A stretch of 64,000 bases of DNA, taken from Blastococcus fimeti. Lineage in GTDB: Bacteria > Actinomycetota > Actinomycetes > Mycobacteriales > Geodermatophilaceae. The first letter of the stretch is position 1. Each line of letters starts with the position of its first letter. This document shows positions 42,906 through 51,822 of this stretch, in pieces. The translations under genes and the position numbers were made by a program. Where the stretch lies: the NCBI GenBank assembly GCA_900102115.1, contig FNAW01000010.1, positions 1 to 64,000 on the forward strand, written 5' to 3'. The notes under the pieces were generated by a model that saw nothing but the letters and a program-made list of their open reading frames with translations, made no database searches and was not told the origin of the DNA.

Positions 42906-44546
42906 TCAGTGCTGGACGGCCTTCTCCGCCCCGATGCCGGTGAACGCCCGCACCTCGAGCTCGGCGTTGAGCAACACGTCCGGCTTCTCCTTGGAGAGCT
43001 TGGACCCGAGCCACCCGAGGAAGAACGACAGCGGGATCGAGACCAGGCCCGGGTTGTTCAGCGGGAACCAGGAGAAGTCGACGTCCTGGATCAGCGACGT
43101 GCTCTTCCCGGTCAGCTCGTTCACCGGCGCACCGGAGACCACCGGCGAGAAGATGATCAGGCCGATGCAGGCGATGAGCCCGCCGTAGATCGACCACAGC
43201 GCGCCCTGGGTGGTGAAGTTCTTCCAGAACAGCGTGTAGATGATCGTCGGCAGGTTCGCCGACGCCGCCACCGCGAAGGCCAGCGCCACCAGGAAGGCGA
43301 TGTTGATGCCGGCCTGCAGCGCGAGGATGCCCAACCCGATCGCGACCGCCCCGATGACGACGGCGGTGATGCGGGCGACCCGCACCTCGCCGTTCGGCGG
43401 GACGTTGCCCCGCTTGATCACCGATGCGTAGACGTCGTGCGCGAAGGAGGCCGACGCGGTGATCGTCAGACCGGCCACCACCGCGAGGATCGTGGCGAAC
43501 GCGACGCCGGCGATGATGCCCAGCAGCACCGTGCCGCCGAGCTCGAAGGCCAGCAGCGGCGCGGCGGCGTTGACCGCACCCGGCGCGGCGAGGATCTCCG
43601 ACGGGCCGACCAGCGCCCCGGCGCCGTAGCCGATGACCAGGCTGAACAGGTAGAAGATGCCGATCAGCCAGATGGCCCAGACCACCGAGCGGCGGGCGTC
43701 CTTGGCCGTGGGCACCGTGTAGAAGCGCATCAGCACGTGCGGGAGGCCCGCCGTCCCGAGCACCAGGGCCAGGCCGAGGGAGACGAAGTCCAGCTTGGAG
43801 GTCTCCGTGGCGCCGTACTGCGCCCCCGGCGCCAGGACGTCGCGCCCCTCGACGGCGAGGTCCTGCGCGCCGCCCAGCAGCGAGGACAGGTTGAACCCGT
43901 ACTTGCCGAGCACCCACACCGTCATCACGAAGGCGCCCGCGATCAGCAGCGTCGCCTTGATCATCTGGACGTAGGTGGTGCCGCGCATGCCGCCGACCAG
44001 CACGTAGAAGATCATCAGCGCACCGACCAGCGTGACGACCAGCGCCTCCGCCGCGTCACCGCTGACGCCCAGCAGCAGGGCGACCAGGCCACCCGCGCCG
44101 GCCATCTGCGCCAGCAGGTAGAACAGCGACACGGCCAGGGTCGAGATGGCCGCCGCCATGCGCACCGGACGCTCCTGCATCCGGAAGGCCAGGACGTCGG
44201 CCATGGTGAACCGGGCGGTGTTGCGCATCAGCTCGGCGACCAGGAGCAGGGCGACCAGCCACGCGACGAGGAAGCCGATGGAGTACAGGAAGCCGTCGTA
44301 GCCGTAGACGGCGATCGCGCCGGCGATGCCCAGGAACGACGCCGCCGACAGGTAGTCGCCCGCGATGGCCAGGCCGTTCTGCGTGCTGGTGATGCTGCGG
44401 CCGGCCGCGTAGTAGTCCGCGGCGCTCTTGTTGGAGCGGCTGGCCCGGAACGTGATGATCAGCGTGACCAGGACGAAGGCACCGAAGATCGAGATGTTGA
44501 CGGCGGGCTCGCCGATCGTGTCGTCGGCGGCGAACAGGTCAGACAC
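42906..44546 (-). CDS. sodium:solute symporter, acetate/monocarboxylate type
   Basis: A 546-residue SSS-family permease with about 13 helices. ActP/MctC-like signatures: YYAAGRSITSTQNGLAIAGDYLSAASFLGIAG in the first helices, GTAGLPHVLMRFYTVP, and SASFAHDVYASVIKRG. Relatives import acetate, pyruvate or other short monocarboxylates with Na+ or H+. GTG 44546 lies 8 bases inside the end of the DUF485 gene, so the pair is coupled, as is usual for this transporter and its small partner. It is the last gene of a leftward unit that starts with a LytS/LytTR pair. Confidence 0.9.
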   Translation of the reverse strand: MSDLFAADDTIGEPAVNISIFGAFVLVTLIITFRASRSNKSAADYYAAGRSITSTQNGLAIAGDYLSAASFLGIAGAIAVYGYDGFLYSIGFLVAWLVALLLVAELMRNTARFTMADVLAFRMQERPVRMAAAISTLAVSLFYLLAQMAGAGGLVALLLGVSGDAAEALVVTLVGALMIFYVLVGGMRGTTYVQMIKATLLIAGAFVMTVWVLGKYGFNLSSLLGGAQDLAVEGRDVLAPGAQYGATETSKLDFVSLGLALVLGTAGLPHVLMRFYTVPTAKDARRSVVWAIWLIGIFYLFSLVIGYGAGALVGPSEILAAPGAVNAAAPLLAFELGGTVLLGIIAGVAFATILAVVAGLTITASASFAHDVYASVIKRGNVPPNGEVRVARITAVVIGAVAIGLGILALQAGINIAFLVALAFAVAASANLPTIIYTLFWKNFTTQGALWSIYGGLIACIGLIIFSPVVSGAPVNELTGKSTSLIQDVDFSWFPLNNPGLVSIPLSFFLGWLGSKLSKEKPDVLLNAELEVRAFTGIGAEKAVQH

Positions 44547-44925
44547 GGGTGGCCCCCTGGGTGTCGGTGGTGTCCGTGCCGGACCGGTAGTCGTGCCGCT
44601 CGAGCCGCTCGCGCATCTCGTCGGCGATCGGGTCGGTGTTGCGGTTCGCGTGCGCGACGTAGAGGTGCGTGATCGCGAACGTCGTCACGAACTGGGCGAG
44701 GCCGAGCAGGATGCCCAGGTTCACGTTGCCGAAGACCTCGGTGGACATGAAGTCCGGTGCGTACGTGGAGAGCAGGACGTAGAGCAGGTACCAGGCGAAG
44801 AAGGCGAACGTCATCGGGAAGGCGAACCGCCGGAACCTCCGCTTGAGCTCGGCGAACTCCGGCGAGTTCTGGGCCTGCAGGTACTCCTCGGGCGTCAGCA
44901 GACGCCGTTCCGTGGGCTCGGTCAC
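44539..44925 (-). CDS. DUF485 small membrane protein
   Basis: A 128-residue protein with two membrane helices (FAFPMTFAFFAWYLLYVLLSTYAP and LGILLGLAQFVTTFAITHLYVAHANR). The FAF...WYLLYVLL and FVTTFAITHLYV blocks identify DUF485 (YjcH), the constant companion of acetate/monocarboxylate SSS transporters and probably an accessory subunit. GTG 44925 has AGGAGGT seven bases upstream. A 184-base gap separates it from the next upstream symporter; the gap shows small GC-rich dyads only, and it may hold an internal promoter. Confidence 0.9.
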   Translation of the reverse strand: MTEPTERRLLTPEEYLQAQNSPEFAELKRRFRRFAFPMTFAFFAWYLLYVLLSTYAPDFMSTEVFGNVNLGILLGLAQFVTTFAITHLYVAHANRNTDPIADEMRERLERHDYRSGTDTTDTQGATRV

Positions 44926-45109
44926 GGTGCGACCTCCTGGTCAGCGTGGTCGGGCGTCACACCTGGGAGATGTGAGCCCCGTCACGGTAGGAGAGCGGTC
45001 CGGTGTCCGACGCCGGACGCCCGGCCGGTGCGCCGAGCGGTCACCGGCGGTCGCCGTACGGCAGGTCCGGCGGGACGAGCGGTCGGCCCGCACGCGCCCG
45101 ACGGGCGGT

Positions 45110-46639
45110 TCAGCGCGGTGGGTTCCCGCGGTCGAGCTGCACCGACTCCGGGGTGTGCAGCCGGACCATGGTCCGGGCCGCGTGCCGCGGCACCCGTCGC
45201 GGCGTGACCAGCGAGACCCCCACCATGGTGAGGAAGGCCAGCGGCACGGTCCACGCGGCGGGCTGGGCCAGCAACGCCCCGCCCCAGCCCTCGGGGCCGA
45301 CGCCGAGCAGGGTCGCCAGCACCGCCCCGCCCGCGCAGCCGCCACCGACGAGCATCCCGGCGATCGCCCCGACGTCGGTGAGCCGGCGCCACCAGATGCC
45401 CAGCACCAGCAGCGGGCAGAGGGTCGAGGCCGCGAACGCGAAGGCCAGCCCGACGGCCTGGGCCACCCCCACCCCCTCGGTGAGGAGGGAGAGGCCCAGC
45501 GGCACCAGGACGGCGACGACGGCGCCGGCCTGGAAGGCGCGCACCCCGCCGAACCGGCGGCCCATCACGTCCTGGCTGATCACGCCCGCCACCGCGACGG
45601 TCAGCCCGGACGACGTGGAGAGGAACGCCGCGAACGCCCCCGCCGTCGTCAGCGCGGACAGCAGCTCGCCCGCGGTGCCGGCCAGCATGCGCGACGGCAG
45701 TTCCAGCACCACCGACTCCGAGCGGCCGCTGGCCACGAGGTCCGGCGCGTAGAGCCGGCCCAGGCCGCCGTACACCGGCGGGAGGAGGTAGAAGAGGCCG
45801 AGCAGGGCCAGCACGAACAGCGTCGTCCGGCGGGCCGCCGCGCCGTCGGGGTTGGTGTAGAAGCGGACCACCACGTGCGGCAGGCCCATCGTGCCGAGGA
45901 ATGTCGCGATGATGATCGAGTACGTCGTGTAGACCTCGTGCTCGACCCCGGCGAGCGGCGACACCCACGAGTCGCCGGTCCCGCCGACGTCCGCGACGTC
46001 CACCGAGGCGGGGGAGACCGCGCCGTCGCCGAGCCAGATCGCGGCCATGAACAGCAGCGGGAACAGCAGCGCCGTCAGCTTCAGCCAGTACTGGAAGGCC
46101 TGCACGAACGTGATGCTGCGCATGCCGCCGAACAGCACGTTCACCAGCACGACGGTCGCGACCAGCAGGCCGCCCAGCCAGGAGCCGGTGCCGGTGGTGG
46201 ACGCCAGGGCCAGGCCGGCGCCCTGGAACTGCGGCATCAGGTAGAGCCAGCCGATGGCCACGACCAGCAGGGCCGAGAGCCGGCGCACGCCCCGCGACTC
46301 CAGCCGGCTCTCGGCGAAATCGGGCAGCGTGTAGGCGCCGGACCGGCGCAGCGGCGCGGCGACCAGCACGAGCAGGACCAGGTAGCCCGCCGTCCAGCCG
46401 ACCGGGTACCAGAGCATCTCCGTGCCGAAGGCGAGCACGAGGCCCGCGACGCCGAGGAAGGACGCCGCGGAGAGGTACTCCCCGCCGATCGCCGAGGCGT
46501 TGAGCCCCGGCCGGACGGTGCGGGAGGCGACGAAGAAGTCGCTGGTCGTACGGGAGAACCGCCAGCCGTACGCACCGACCGCCAGGGTGGCGACGAAGAC
46601 CGCCGTCACGCCCATGACGCTGTACCCGGCAGCCGTCAT
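45110..46639 (-). CDS. second sodium:solute symporter (SSS family)
   Basis: A 509-residue SSS permease of about 13 helices, clearly paralogous to the one at 42906: FFVASRTVRPGLNASAIGGEYLSAASFLGVAG and GTMGLPHVVVRFYTNPDG are the matching blocks, and SSGLTVAVAGVISQDVMGRRFGG corresponds to the cytoplasmic loop near the sodium site. It should carry a related carboxylate. ATG 46639 lies 4 bases after the stop of the small membrane gene, forming a second small-subunit/permease module in the same unit. Confidence 0.9.
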   Translation of the reverse strand: MTAAGYSVMGVTAVFVATLAVGAYGWRFSRTTSDFFVASRTVRPGLNASAIGGEYLSAASFLGVAGLVLAFGTEMLWYPVGWTAGYLVLLVLVAAPLRRSGAYTLPDFAESRLESRGVRRLSALLVVAIGWLYLMPQFQGAGLALASTTGTGSWLGGLLVATVVLVNVLFGGMRSITFVQAFQYWLKLTALLFPLLFMAAIWLGDGAVSPASVDVADVGGTGDSWVSPLAGVEHEVYTTYSIIIATFLGTMGLPHVVVRFYTNPDGAAARRTTLFVLALLGLFYLLPPVYGGLGRLYAPDLVASGRSESVVLELPSRMLAGTAGELLSALTTAGAFAAFLSTSSGLTVAVAGVISQDVMGRRFGGVRAFQAGAVVAVLVPLGLSLLTEGVGVAQAVGLAFAFAASTLCPLLVLGIWWRRLTDVGAIAGMLVGGGCAGGAVLATLLGVGPEGWGGALLAQPAAWTVPLAFLTMVGVSLVTPRRVPRHAARTMVRLHTPESVQLDRGNPPR

Positions 46640-46643
46640 CCGG

Positions 46644-47018
46644 TCACGTGCGGTCGAGCACGTCGCTGAAGGCGCGCTCGTTGCGCTCCGCGGCGCGCAC
46701 GTAGAGCCAGCCCACCAGCAGCAGGAACGGGTAGACGGCGAACGCCAGGAGCAGCCACGGCAGCGGCACGGCCAGCACCTCGATGTCGGAGAGGTCCGGG
46801 GCGAGCCAGAACACCAGCGGGATCCCGCCGACGAACACCGTGAGGGCGGCCAGCGCCAGCAGCGCCAGCCGAAGCTGCGAGCGGATCAGCGAGGACATGT
46901 ACACCTCGCCGAGCCGGGTCTGGGCGTCGATCTCCCGGGCGGCCGGCACCCGCTGCGCGCGGGCGGCGCTGGTGCGGGGACTGGTGACGCGGACCCGGCG
47001 GGGCGTGCTCTCCGACAC
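46644..47018 (-). CDS. small membrane partner protein (DUF485-like position)
   Basis: A 124-residue protein. A basic N-terminal stretch of 40 residues is followed by two membrane helices (LRLALLALAALTVFVGGIPLVFWL and VPLPWLLLAFAVYPFLLLVGWLYV) and a charged end (RAAERNERAFSDVLDRT). Topology and gene order equal those of DUF485 beside its symporter, but sequence similarity to DUF485 is weak by eye. It probably serves as accessory subunit of the 45110 symporter. GTG 47018 lies 3 bases after the LytTR gene's end. Confidence 0.75.
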   Translation of the reverse strand: MSESTPRRVRVTSPRTSAARAQRVPAAREIDAQTRLGEVYMSSLIRSQLRLALLALAALTVFVGGIPLVFWLAPDLSDIEVLAVPLPWLLLAFAVYPFLLLVGWLYVRAAERNERAFSDVLDRT

Positions 47019-47021
47019 CGG

Positions 47022-47765
47022 TCACCCCCTGCCCGCGGTGCCCGGCCGGGCGCGGCGGACGAGCAGGTCGCGCAGTTCCCGGGTGTGCCGCCGACTCACG
47101 CCCAGCTGCGTGCCGCCGACGACGACGGTGCACCGGCCGGCGTCCATCCGGACCTCCTGCACGTGCTGCAGGGCCACCAGCAGCGACCGGTGGATCCGCA
47201 CGAAGCCGGCGTCCTTCCACTCCTCCTCGAGGGTGGTCAGCGGCACCCGCACCAGGTGGCTGCCCGACGGGGTGTGCAGCCGGGCGTAGTCCCCCTGCGC
47301 CTCGACGTAGCCGACGCTGGAGCGGGGCACGAACCGGGTCACCCCGCCCAGCTCGACGGCGATGTCGTCGGCCGACGACGGCGCGCTCCCCGCCCGGGCG
47401 CCGACGACCCGGCGGACCGCCTCGGCCAGCCGGGCGTCGCGGACCGGCTTGAGCACGTAGTCCACGGCCCCCAGGTCGAAGGCGTCGACGGCGTGGTCGT
47501 CGTAGGCGGTCACGAACACCACCGGCGGCGGCGCCTTGAACCGGGACAGCACCCGCGCGAGGTCGACCCCGCTCAGCCCGGGCATCCGGATGTCCAGGAA
47601 GACGGCGTCGACCCCCCGTTCCTGGAGCAGTCGCAGCGCCTCGGTGGCGGAGTCGCAGGTCAGCACCGCCTCGATCCGCTCGTCCCGCTCGAGCAGCCAG
47701 CGCAGCTCCTCGAGGGCCGGCCGCTCGTCGTCGACCACGAGCACGGTCAGCCGGTCGCCGCTCAC
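47022..47765 (-). CDS. LytTR-family response regulator
   Basis: A 247-residue regulator. The receiver shows D12-D13, phosphoacceptor D58 in FLDIRMPG and the conserved Lys in YVLKPV. The C-terminal half (about 140-240) is a LytTR DNA-binding domain: VGYVEAQGDYARLHT, FVRIHRSLLVAL and VSRRHTRELRDLL. LytTR proteins bind pairs of direct repeats. GTG 47765 overlaps the kinase stop. By analogy with E. coli BtsSR and YpdAB, which control pyruvate-responsive transporters, it probably activates the symporter genes downstream (inference). Confidence 0.92.
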   Translation of the reverse strand: MSGDRLTVLVVDDERPALEELRWLLERDERIEAVLTCDSATEALRLLQERGVDAVFLDIRMPGLSGVDLARVLSRFKAPPPVVFVTAYDDHAVDAFDLGAVDYVLKPVRDARLAEAVRRVVGARAGSAPSSADDIAVELGGVTRFVPRSSVGYVEAQGDYARLHTPSGSHLVRVPLTTLEEEWKDAGFVRIHRSLLVALQHVQEVRMDAGRCTVVVGGTQLGVSRRHTRELRDLLVRRARPGTAGRG

Positions 47766-48886
47766 GGGTGCACCCCCGGGGCGAACTTCGGCACGCGCAC
47801 CACGACCTTCGTCCCCACGCCGGGTGCGGTCTCGACGACGAGGCCGTAGTCGTCGCCGAAGGCGGTGCGCAGCCGCGCGTCGACGTTGCCCAGCCCCACC
47901 GAGTCCACCGAGAGGTCTCCCGCCAGCGCCCGCCGCACCTTCTCCGGATCCTCCCCGACGCCGTCGTCCTCGACCGTGATCAGGCACTCGCCGCCCCGGT
48001 CGGCGGCGATGATCGTCACCGTCCCGACCCCTTGCTTGTGCTCGAGCCCGTGCCGGACGGCGTTCTCGACCAGCGGCTGGAGGCAGAGGAACGGCACGGC
48101 GACGGGCAGGACCTCCTGCGCGACCCGCAGCGTGACCTGCAGCCGGTCGCCGAACCGTGCCTTCTCCAGCACGAGGTACCGCTCGATCGAGCGCAGCTCC
48201 TCGGCCAGCGTCGTGTACTCGCCGTGCCGGCTGAAGGAGTAGCGGGTGAAGTCGGCGAACTCCAGCAGCAGCTCGCGGGCCTGCTCGGGGTCGGTCCGCA
48301 CGAACGACGCGATCGCGGTCAGCGAGTTGTAGATGAAGTGCGGGCTGATCTGCGCCCGCAGCGCCCGGACCTCGGCCTCCATCAGGCGGGTGCGCGACGC
48401 GTCGAGCTCGGCCAGCTCCAGGTTGCCCGACACCCAGTGCGCCACCTCGGCCACCGCCCGGACCAGCCCGGCCGACGCCGAGGAGGTGAAGGCCTGCAGG
48501 GTGCCGACCACCCGGTCCTCGACGACGAGCGGGCTGACCACGACCTGCCGCAGCCCGCAGCCGGGGTCCGGGCAGGCGAAGTCCCGGCGGTCGCGGACCA
48601 CGGTGTTGCCCGACTCCAGCACGGTGGCGGCCAGCGCCGTCGTGTCCCGCTCGTGGTGCCCGGACCGGCCGTCCCAGGCGAGGGTCGCCACGGTGTCGGT
48701 GAGCGCGACCGCCGGCACGCCGAGCAGGTTGCGCAGGTGCCGGGAGGCACGCTCCGCCGACTCGCTCGTCAGCCCTTGGCGGAGCTCGGGGGCGGTGAGC
48801 GACGCCGAGTGGAGGGTGCGGAACGTCGCGTGCTCCGCCTCGGTCCCGAGGTGGCCGCGGCGCAGCCAGCGCAGTGCATCCCTCAT
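47762..48886 (-). CDS. LytS-type sensor histidine kinase
   Basis: A 374-residue kinase of the LytS/His_kinase family. Residues 1-40 are helical, about 45-180 form a GAF-like sensor with a cysteine-containing loop (FACPDPGCGLRQVVV) that could bind a metal or ligand, and the transmitter starts with the phosphoacceptor in SPHFIYNSLTAIASF, followed by PFLCLQPLVENAVRHGLE (N box) and VEDDGVGEDP and GLGNVDARL (G boxes). No membrane helices are present, unlike LytS itself, so it senses a cytoplasmic signal. ATG 48886 is chosen; the longer frame upstream reads through the divergent promoter region. Confidence 0.9.
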   Translation of the reverse strand: MRDALRWLRRGHLGTEAEHATFRTLHSASLTAPELRQGLTSESAERASRHLRNLLGVPAVALTDTVATLAWDGRSGHHERDTTALAATVLESGNTVVRDRRDFACPDPGCGLRQVVVSPLVVEDRVVGTLQAFTSSASAGLVRAVAEVAHWVSGNLELAELDASRTRLMEAEVRALRAQISPHFIYNSLTAIASFVRTDPEQARELLLEFADFTRYSFSRHGEYTTLAEELRSIERYLVLEKARFGDRLQVTLRVAQEVLPVAVPFLCLQPLVENAVRHGLEHKQGVGTVTIIAADRGGECLITVEDDGVGEDPEKVRRALAGDLSVDSVGLGNVDARLRTAFGDDYGLVVETAPGVGTKVVVRVPKFAPGVHP

Positions 48887-49095
48887 CGACAGTCGGGGCG
48901 GCGCCCCAGCCTCCCTCCCCGTGATCGGCGCCCGCCGTCCTCCCCCGCCGGACAGTGGACAGCGAACCGTAGTTGGTGAGAGCTGGCTCACACCACCGGG
49001 CACGGCGGGCCGTTCCCGGTTCGGGGCGGGACATCCGTGCGCCGACCGCTCCACGGTCGTAACCGCGGGGACATCCCGGCCTGCTGGACTGCGGC

Positions 49096-50403
49096 ATGGG
49101 TACGAGTGGCGGAGCGACAGGCTGGTTCCCGGTGGCTCGCGCGACCGAGGTCGGCACGGCGCCGGTCCCGGTGAGCGCCGCGGGCCGGTCCTACGTCGTC
49201 GTCCGGCTCCGACCCGGCGGCGAGGTGAGCGCGTTCCCCGCGCGGTGCCCGCACCGGCTGGTGCCCCTGGCCACGGCGTCGGTCGTGGACGGGCGGCTGG
49301 AGTGCCCGGCCCACGGGTGGCGGTTCGACGGCGAGGGCCGGTGCCAGGAGATCCCGTCCCTCGGGGCGGAGGGCACGCCCCCGCCGCGCGCCGACCTCTC
49401 GACCCCCTGGGCCGTGGAGGAGCGGCACGGCTGGGTGTGGATCGCCCCGGACCGGGCGGCCCTGCCCTCGCCCCCGCGGCCGACGGGCACCCCCGGGGTC
49501 GAGGCCGCCCGCGGGCCGGGACGCCCGGCCGGCCCGGTGTTCGGGAACCTCGATCCGTCCCTGGAGCACGCCTGGCACCCGGTGGCGCTCTCCCGCGAGC
49601 TGCGCGACGGCGGCTGGCTGCAGGTCCGGTTGCTCGGCCGCACCTGGACGTTGTACCGCGAGAACGGCGGGGTGAGCGCCGATCCGCCCGCGTTCGGCGT
49701 CCGCGAGCGGCTGGGCCTGGTCTGGCTCGCCCCGGCCGAGCCGGCCGACGTCCCCCTCGAGGTGCCCGAGGTCGGGAACCGGTCCTTCGTCGCCGGCTGG
49801 CTGCCCCCGCTGCGGTCCCCCGGGCCGGCCGGTCCGCTCGCCGACACCTTCCTCGACGCGACGCACGGCCCGTTCGTCCACCCGTCGACCCTCGCCGCGC
49901 TGCCGGAGACCGGCCCGTACGAGCTGAGCCGCGAGCCCGGCGGTTTCCGCAGCGTGCAGGAGCAGGAGGTGGACAACCCGGTCGACCCGGCGGTCGCCAC
50001 CGGCGAGCGCCCGCTGCGCCAGCGCCGGCGCACGACCTACGTGCACCGCGCCCCGTTCCAGCTCCGACTGCGGCAGGAGTTCCTCGACTCCGGGGCGACG
50101 ACGACGCTGCTCTACCTGCTGCAGCCCGAGGACGCCGACTCCACCCGCATCTACGTCTGCCTGATGCTGGCGGCCGGACCGGGGCAGCGGTTGCCCTCGC
50201 CGGCCACGGTCACCGAACAGGTGGCGCTGCAGCAGCAGGTGCTCGAGGAGGACATCGCGTCCCAGGCGGCGCTGCTGCTGCCCGGCCTGCCGCTCGATCC
50301 ACGGGACGAGGTGCACGTGCCCGCCGACGCGCGCGGCGTCGCGCTGCGCCAGGCCCTCTGCGACTTCCGGATGCTCGGGCAGCGGCGGCAGGTGGCCGCC
50401 TGA
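49096..50403 (+). CDS. Rieske non-heme iron oxygenase with a degenerate second Rieske-like segment
   Basis: A 435-residue protein. The N-terminal Rieske domain binds a 2Fe-2S cluster through C51/H53 (CPH) and C70/H73 (CPAH). Residues about 155-225 again look like a Rieske domain framework (AWHPVALSRELRD, VRLLGRTWTLYRENG, VRERLGLVWLAP) but the cluster-binding loops are missing. The catalytic domain follows, with the mononuclear-iron motif DATHGPFVH (D-x2-H-x4-H). It should hydroxylate or demethylate an aromatic or lipid substrate using an unlinked reductase. It is divergent from the LytS kinase across 209 bases containing a GTGAG/CTCAC dyad at 48976-48991. Confidence 0.83.
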   Translation: MGTSGGATGWFPVARATEVGTAPVPVSAAGRSYVVVRLRPGGEVSAFPARCPHRLVPLATASVVDGRLECPAHGWRFDGEGRCQEIPSLGAEGTPPPRADLSTPWAVEERHGWVWIAPDRAALPSPPRPTGTPGVEAARGPGRPAGPVFGNLDPSLEHAWHPVALSRELRDGGWLQVRLLGRTWTLYRENGGVSADPPAFGVRERLGLVWLAPAEPADVPLEVPEVGNRSFVAGWLPPLRSPGPAGPLADTFLDATHGPFVHPSTLAALPETGPYELSREPGGFRSVQEQEVDNPVDPAVATGERPLRQRRRTTYVHRAPFQLRLRQEFLDSGATTTLLYLLQPEDADSTRIYVCLMLAAGPGQRLPSPATVTEQVALQQQVLEEDIASQAALLLPGLPLDPRDEVHVPADARGVALRQALCDFRMLGQRRQVAA

Positions 50404-50410
50404 GCCTGGG

Positions 50411-50545
50411 TCAGTCGGCCGGGAGCAGCGCACCGCACTCGGCGCAGCGCGTCGGCGGGTCCTCCTCGGCCATCCGCCCGCACTCGGGGCAGACCCGGCG
50501 CAGCCAGCAGGCCGGGTCGCCGCCCTCGTCGTCCGGTCCGGTCAC
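50411..50545 (-). CDS. 44-residue zinc-ribbon protein
   Basis: Reading from GTG 50545 on the minus strand gives 44 residues with two CxxC knuckles, C19/C22 (VCPEC) and C34/C37 (RCAEC), separated by 11 residues, plus a preceding ACWL. This is a compact zinc ribbon like short actinobacterial proteins of unknown role. It is too short for most automated gene calls, but the spacing and motif make it a probable gene. It ends 8 bases from the convergent Rieske oxygenase stop and is divergent from the DesK-type kinase. Confidence 0.65.
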   Translation of the reverse strand: MTGPDDEGGDPACWLRRVCPECGRMAEEDPPTRCAECGALLPAD

Positions 50546-50640
50546 GCCGCCCAGTCTGGCCCCGGTCAGACCTGGGGTGGAGGCACGGCTCCCTCCTGAG
50601 GACGACGAGATCCGGGCCGCCGCTGCCTAGGCTCGGCGCC

Positions 50641-51822
50641 GTGGAGAACTCCCTCGACCGCTCGGGCGACCGGTTGCGCCGGCACCCGTTCGCCGTCGAC
50701 GCCGCCCTCGCGGGCGCCGTCTGGTTCTGCACCGTGCTGCTGCCGATGGCCTCTTACTGGCAGTCGCGCAACGCCGCGTTCCTCGTCGGCACGCTGATGG
50801 TGGTGCCGCTGGCGTGGCGCCGGCGCGCGCCGGTCCCGGCCGCGGCGGCCGTGGTGGCCGTCGGGCTGCTCGAGCTGGTGTTCTCCGACGACTTCCTCGC
50901 CGCCAACGTCGCGGTGCTGATGATGGTCTACGCGCTGGCCGCGTACGCCCCGCGCTGGGCGGCGACGGCCGGCCTGGTCACCGGGCTGGCCGGCGCCGTG
51001 CTGGCCGCGGTGCGGTACTGGAACTACGGCGTCGCGGCGTCGATCACCCCGGTCGCGCTGGCGATCGGCGTCTCCGTCGTCGCGGCGTGGGCGCTGGGCA
51101 ACCTGCGCCGGGCGCGGCTGCAGCAGATGGCCGCGCTGGAGGAGCGGGCGCAGCTGCTGGAGCTCGAGCGCGACCAGGAGATGCGGCTGGCCGCCACCAC
51201 CGAGCGGGCGCGCATCGCCCGCGAGCTGCACGACGTCGTCGCCCATTCCCTGTCGGTGGTGATCGCGCAGGCCGACGGCGGCCGGTACGCCGGGAAGGCG
51301 GACCCGACCGCGGCGACCGACGCGCTGGAGGCGATCGCCGCGACCGGCCGGCAGGCGCTCACCGACATGCGGTCGCTGCTCGGGGTGCTGCGCGAGGGCG
51401 GCGGCGAGGAGTACGCGCCGCAGCCGGACGTAGCGGCGATCCCCGCCCTGGTCGAGGACGTGCGGGCCAGCGGGCTGGACGTCGACCTGATCGTCGAGGG
51501 CGAGCCGCAGCCGCTGCCGGCCGGCCCGCAGCTCGCCGCCTACCGGATCGTCCAGGAATCGCTCACCAACGTGCTCAAGCACGCCGGCCCGGCCTCGCGG
51601 GCGTGGGTGCGCCTGCAGTGGCGGCCCGACGCGCTGGAGCTCTCGGTCCTCGACGACGGGCGCGGGGCGTCGGCCGCGATGGTGTCCCCCGACGGCAACG
51701 GCCAAGGGTTGCGCGGGATGCAGGAGCGCGCCCAGCTGCACCGCGGGCGCCTCGAGGCGGGTCCGCGGCACGGCGGCGGGTTCGGCGTGCACGCCGCGCT
51801 GCCCTACGGTTCGCGACGATGA
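50641..51822 (+). CDS. DesK/NarX-family sensor histidine kinase
   Basis: A 393-residue kinase. Four or five hydrophobic helices fill residues 18-155, a short coiled coil follows (ALEERAQLLELERDQEMRLAATTERARIARELHD), then a HisKA_3 domain with H197 in ARELHDVVAHSLSVV, and an ATPase domain (VQESLTNVLKHAG, LDDGRG, GQGLRGMQERA). It senses a membrane or envelope state. GTG 50641 marks the start of the first helix region. The stop overlaps the ATG of its response regulator. Confidence 0.92.
   Translation: MENSLDRSGDRLRRHPFAVDAALAGAVWFCTVLLPMASYWQSRNAAFLVGTLMVVPLAWRRRAPVPAAAAVVAVGLLELVFSDDFLAANVAVLMMVYALAAYAPRWAATAGLVTGLAGAVLAAVRYWNYGVAASITPVALAIGVSVVAAWALGNLRRARLQQMAALEERAQLLELERDQEMRLAATTERARIARELHDVVAHSLSVVIAQADGGRYAGKADPTAATDALEAIAATGRQALTDMRSLLGVLREGGGEEYAPQPDVAAIPALVEDVRASGLDVDLIVEGEPQPLPAGPQLAAYRIVQESLTNVLKHAGPASRAWVRLQWRPDALELSVLDDGRGASAAMVSPDGNGQGLRGMQERAQLHRGRLEAGPRHGGGFGVHAALPYGSRR

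Noticed and set aside
42906-42906. Gene symbol actP or mctC for the first symporter
   Set aside because: Family membership is clear but substrate cannot be read from the sequence, so no symbol was given.
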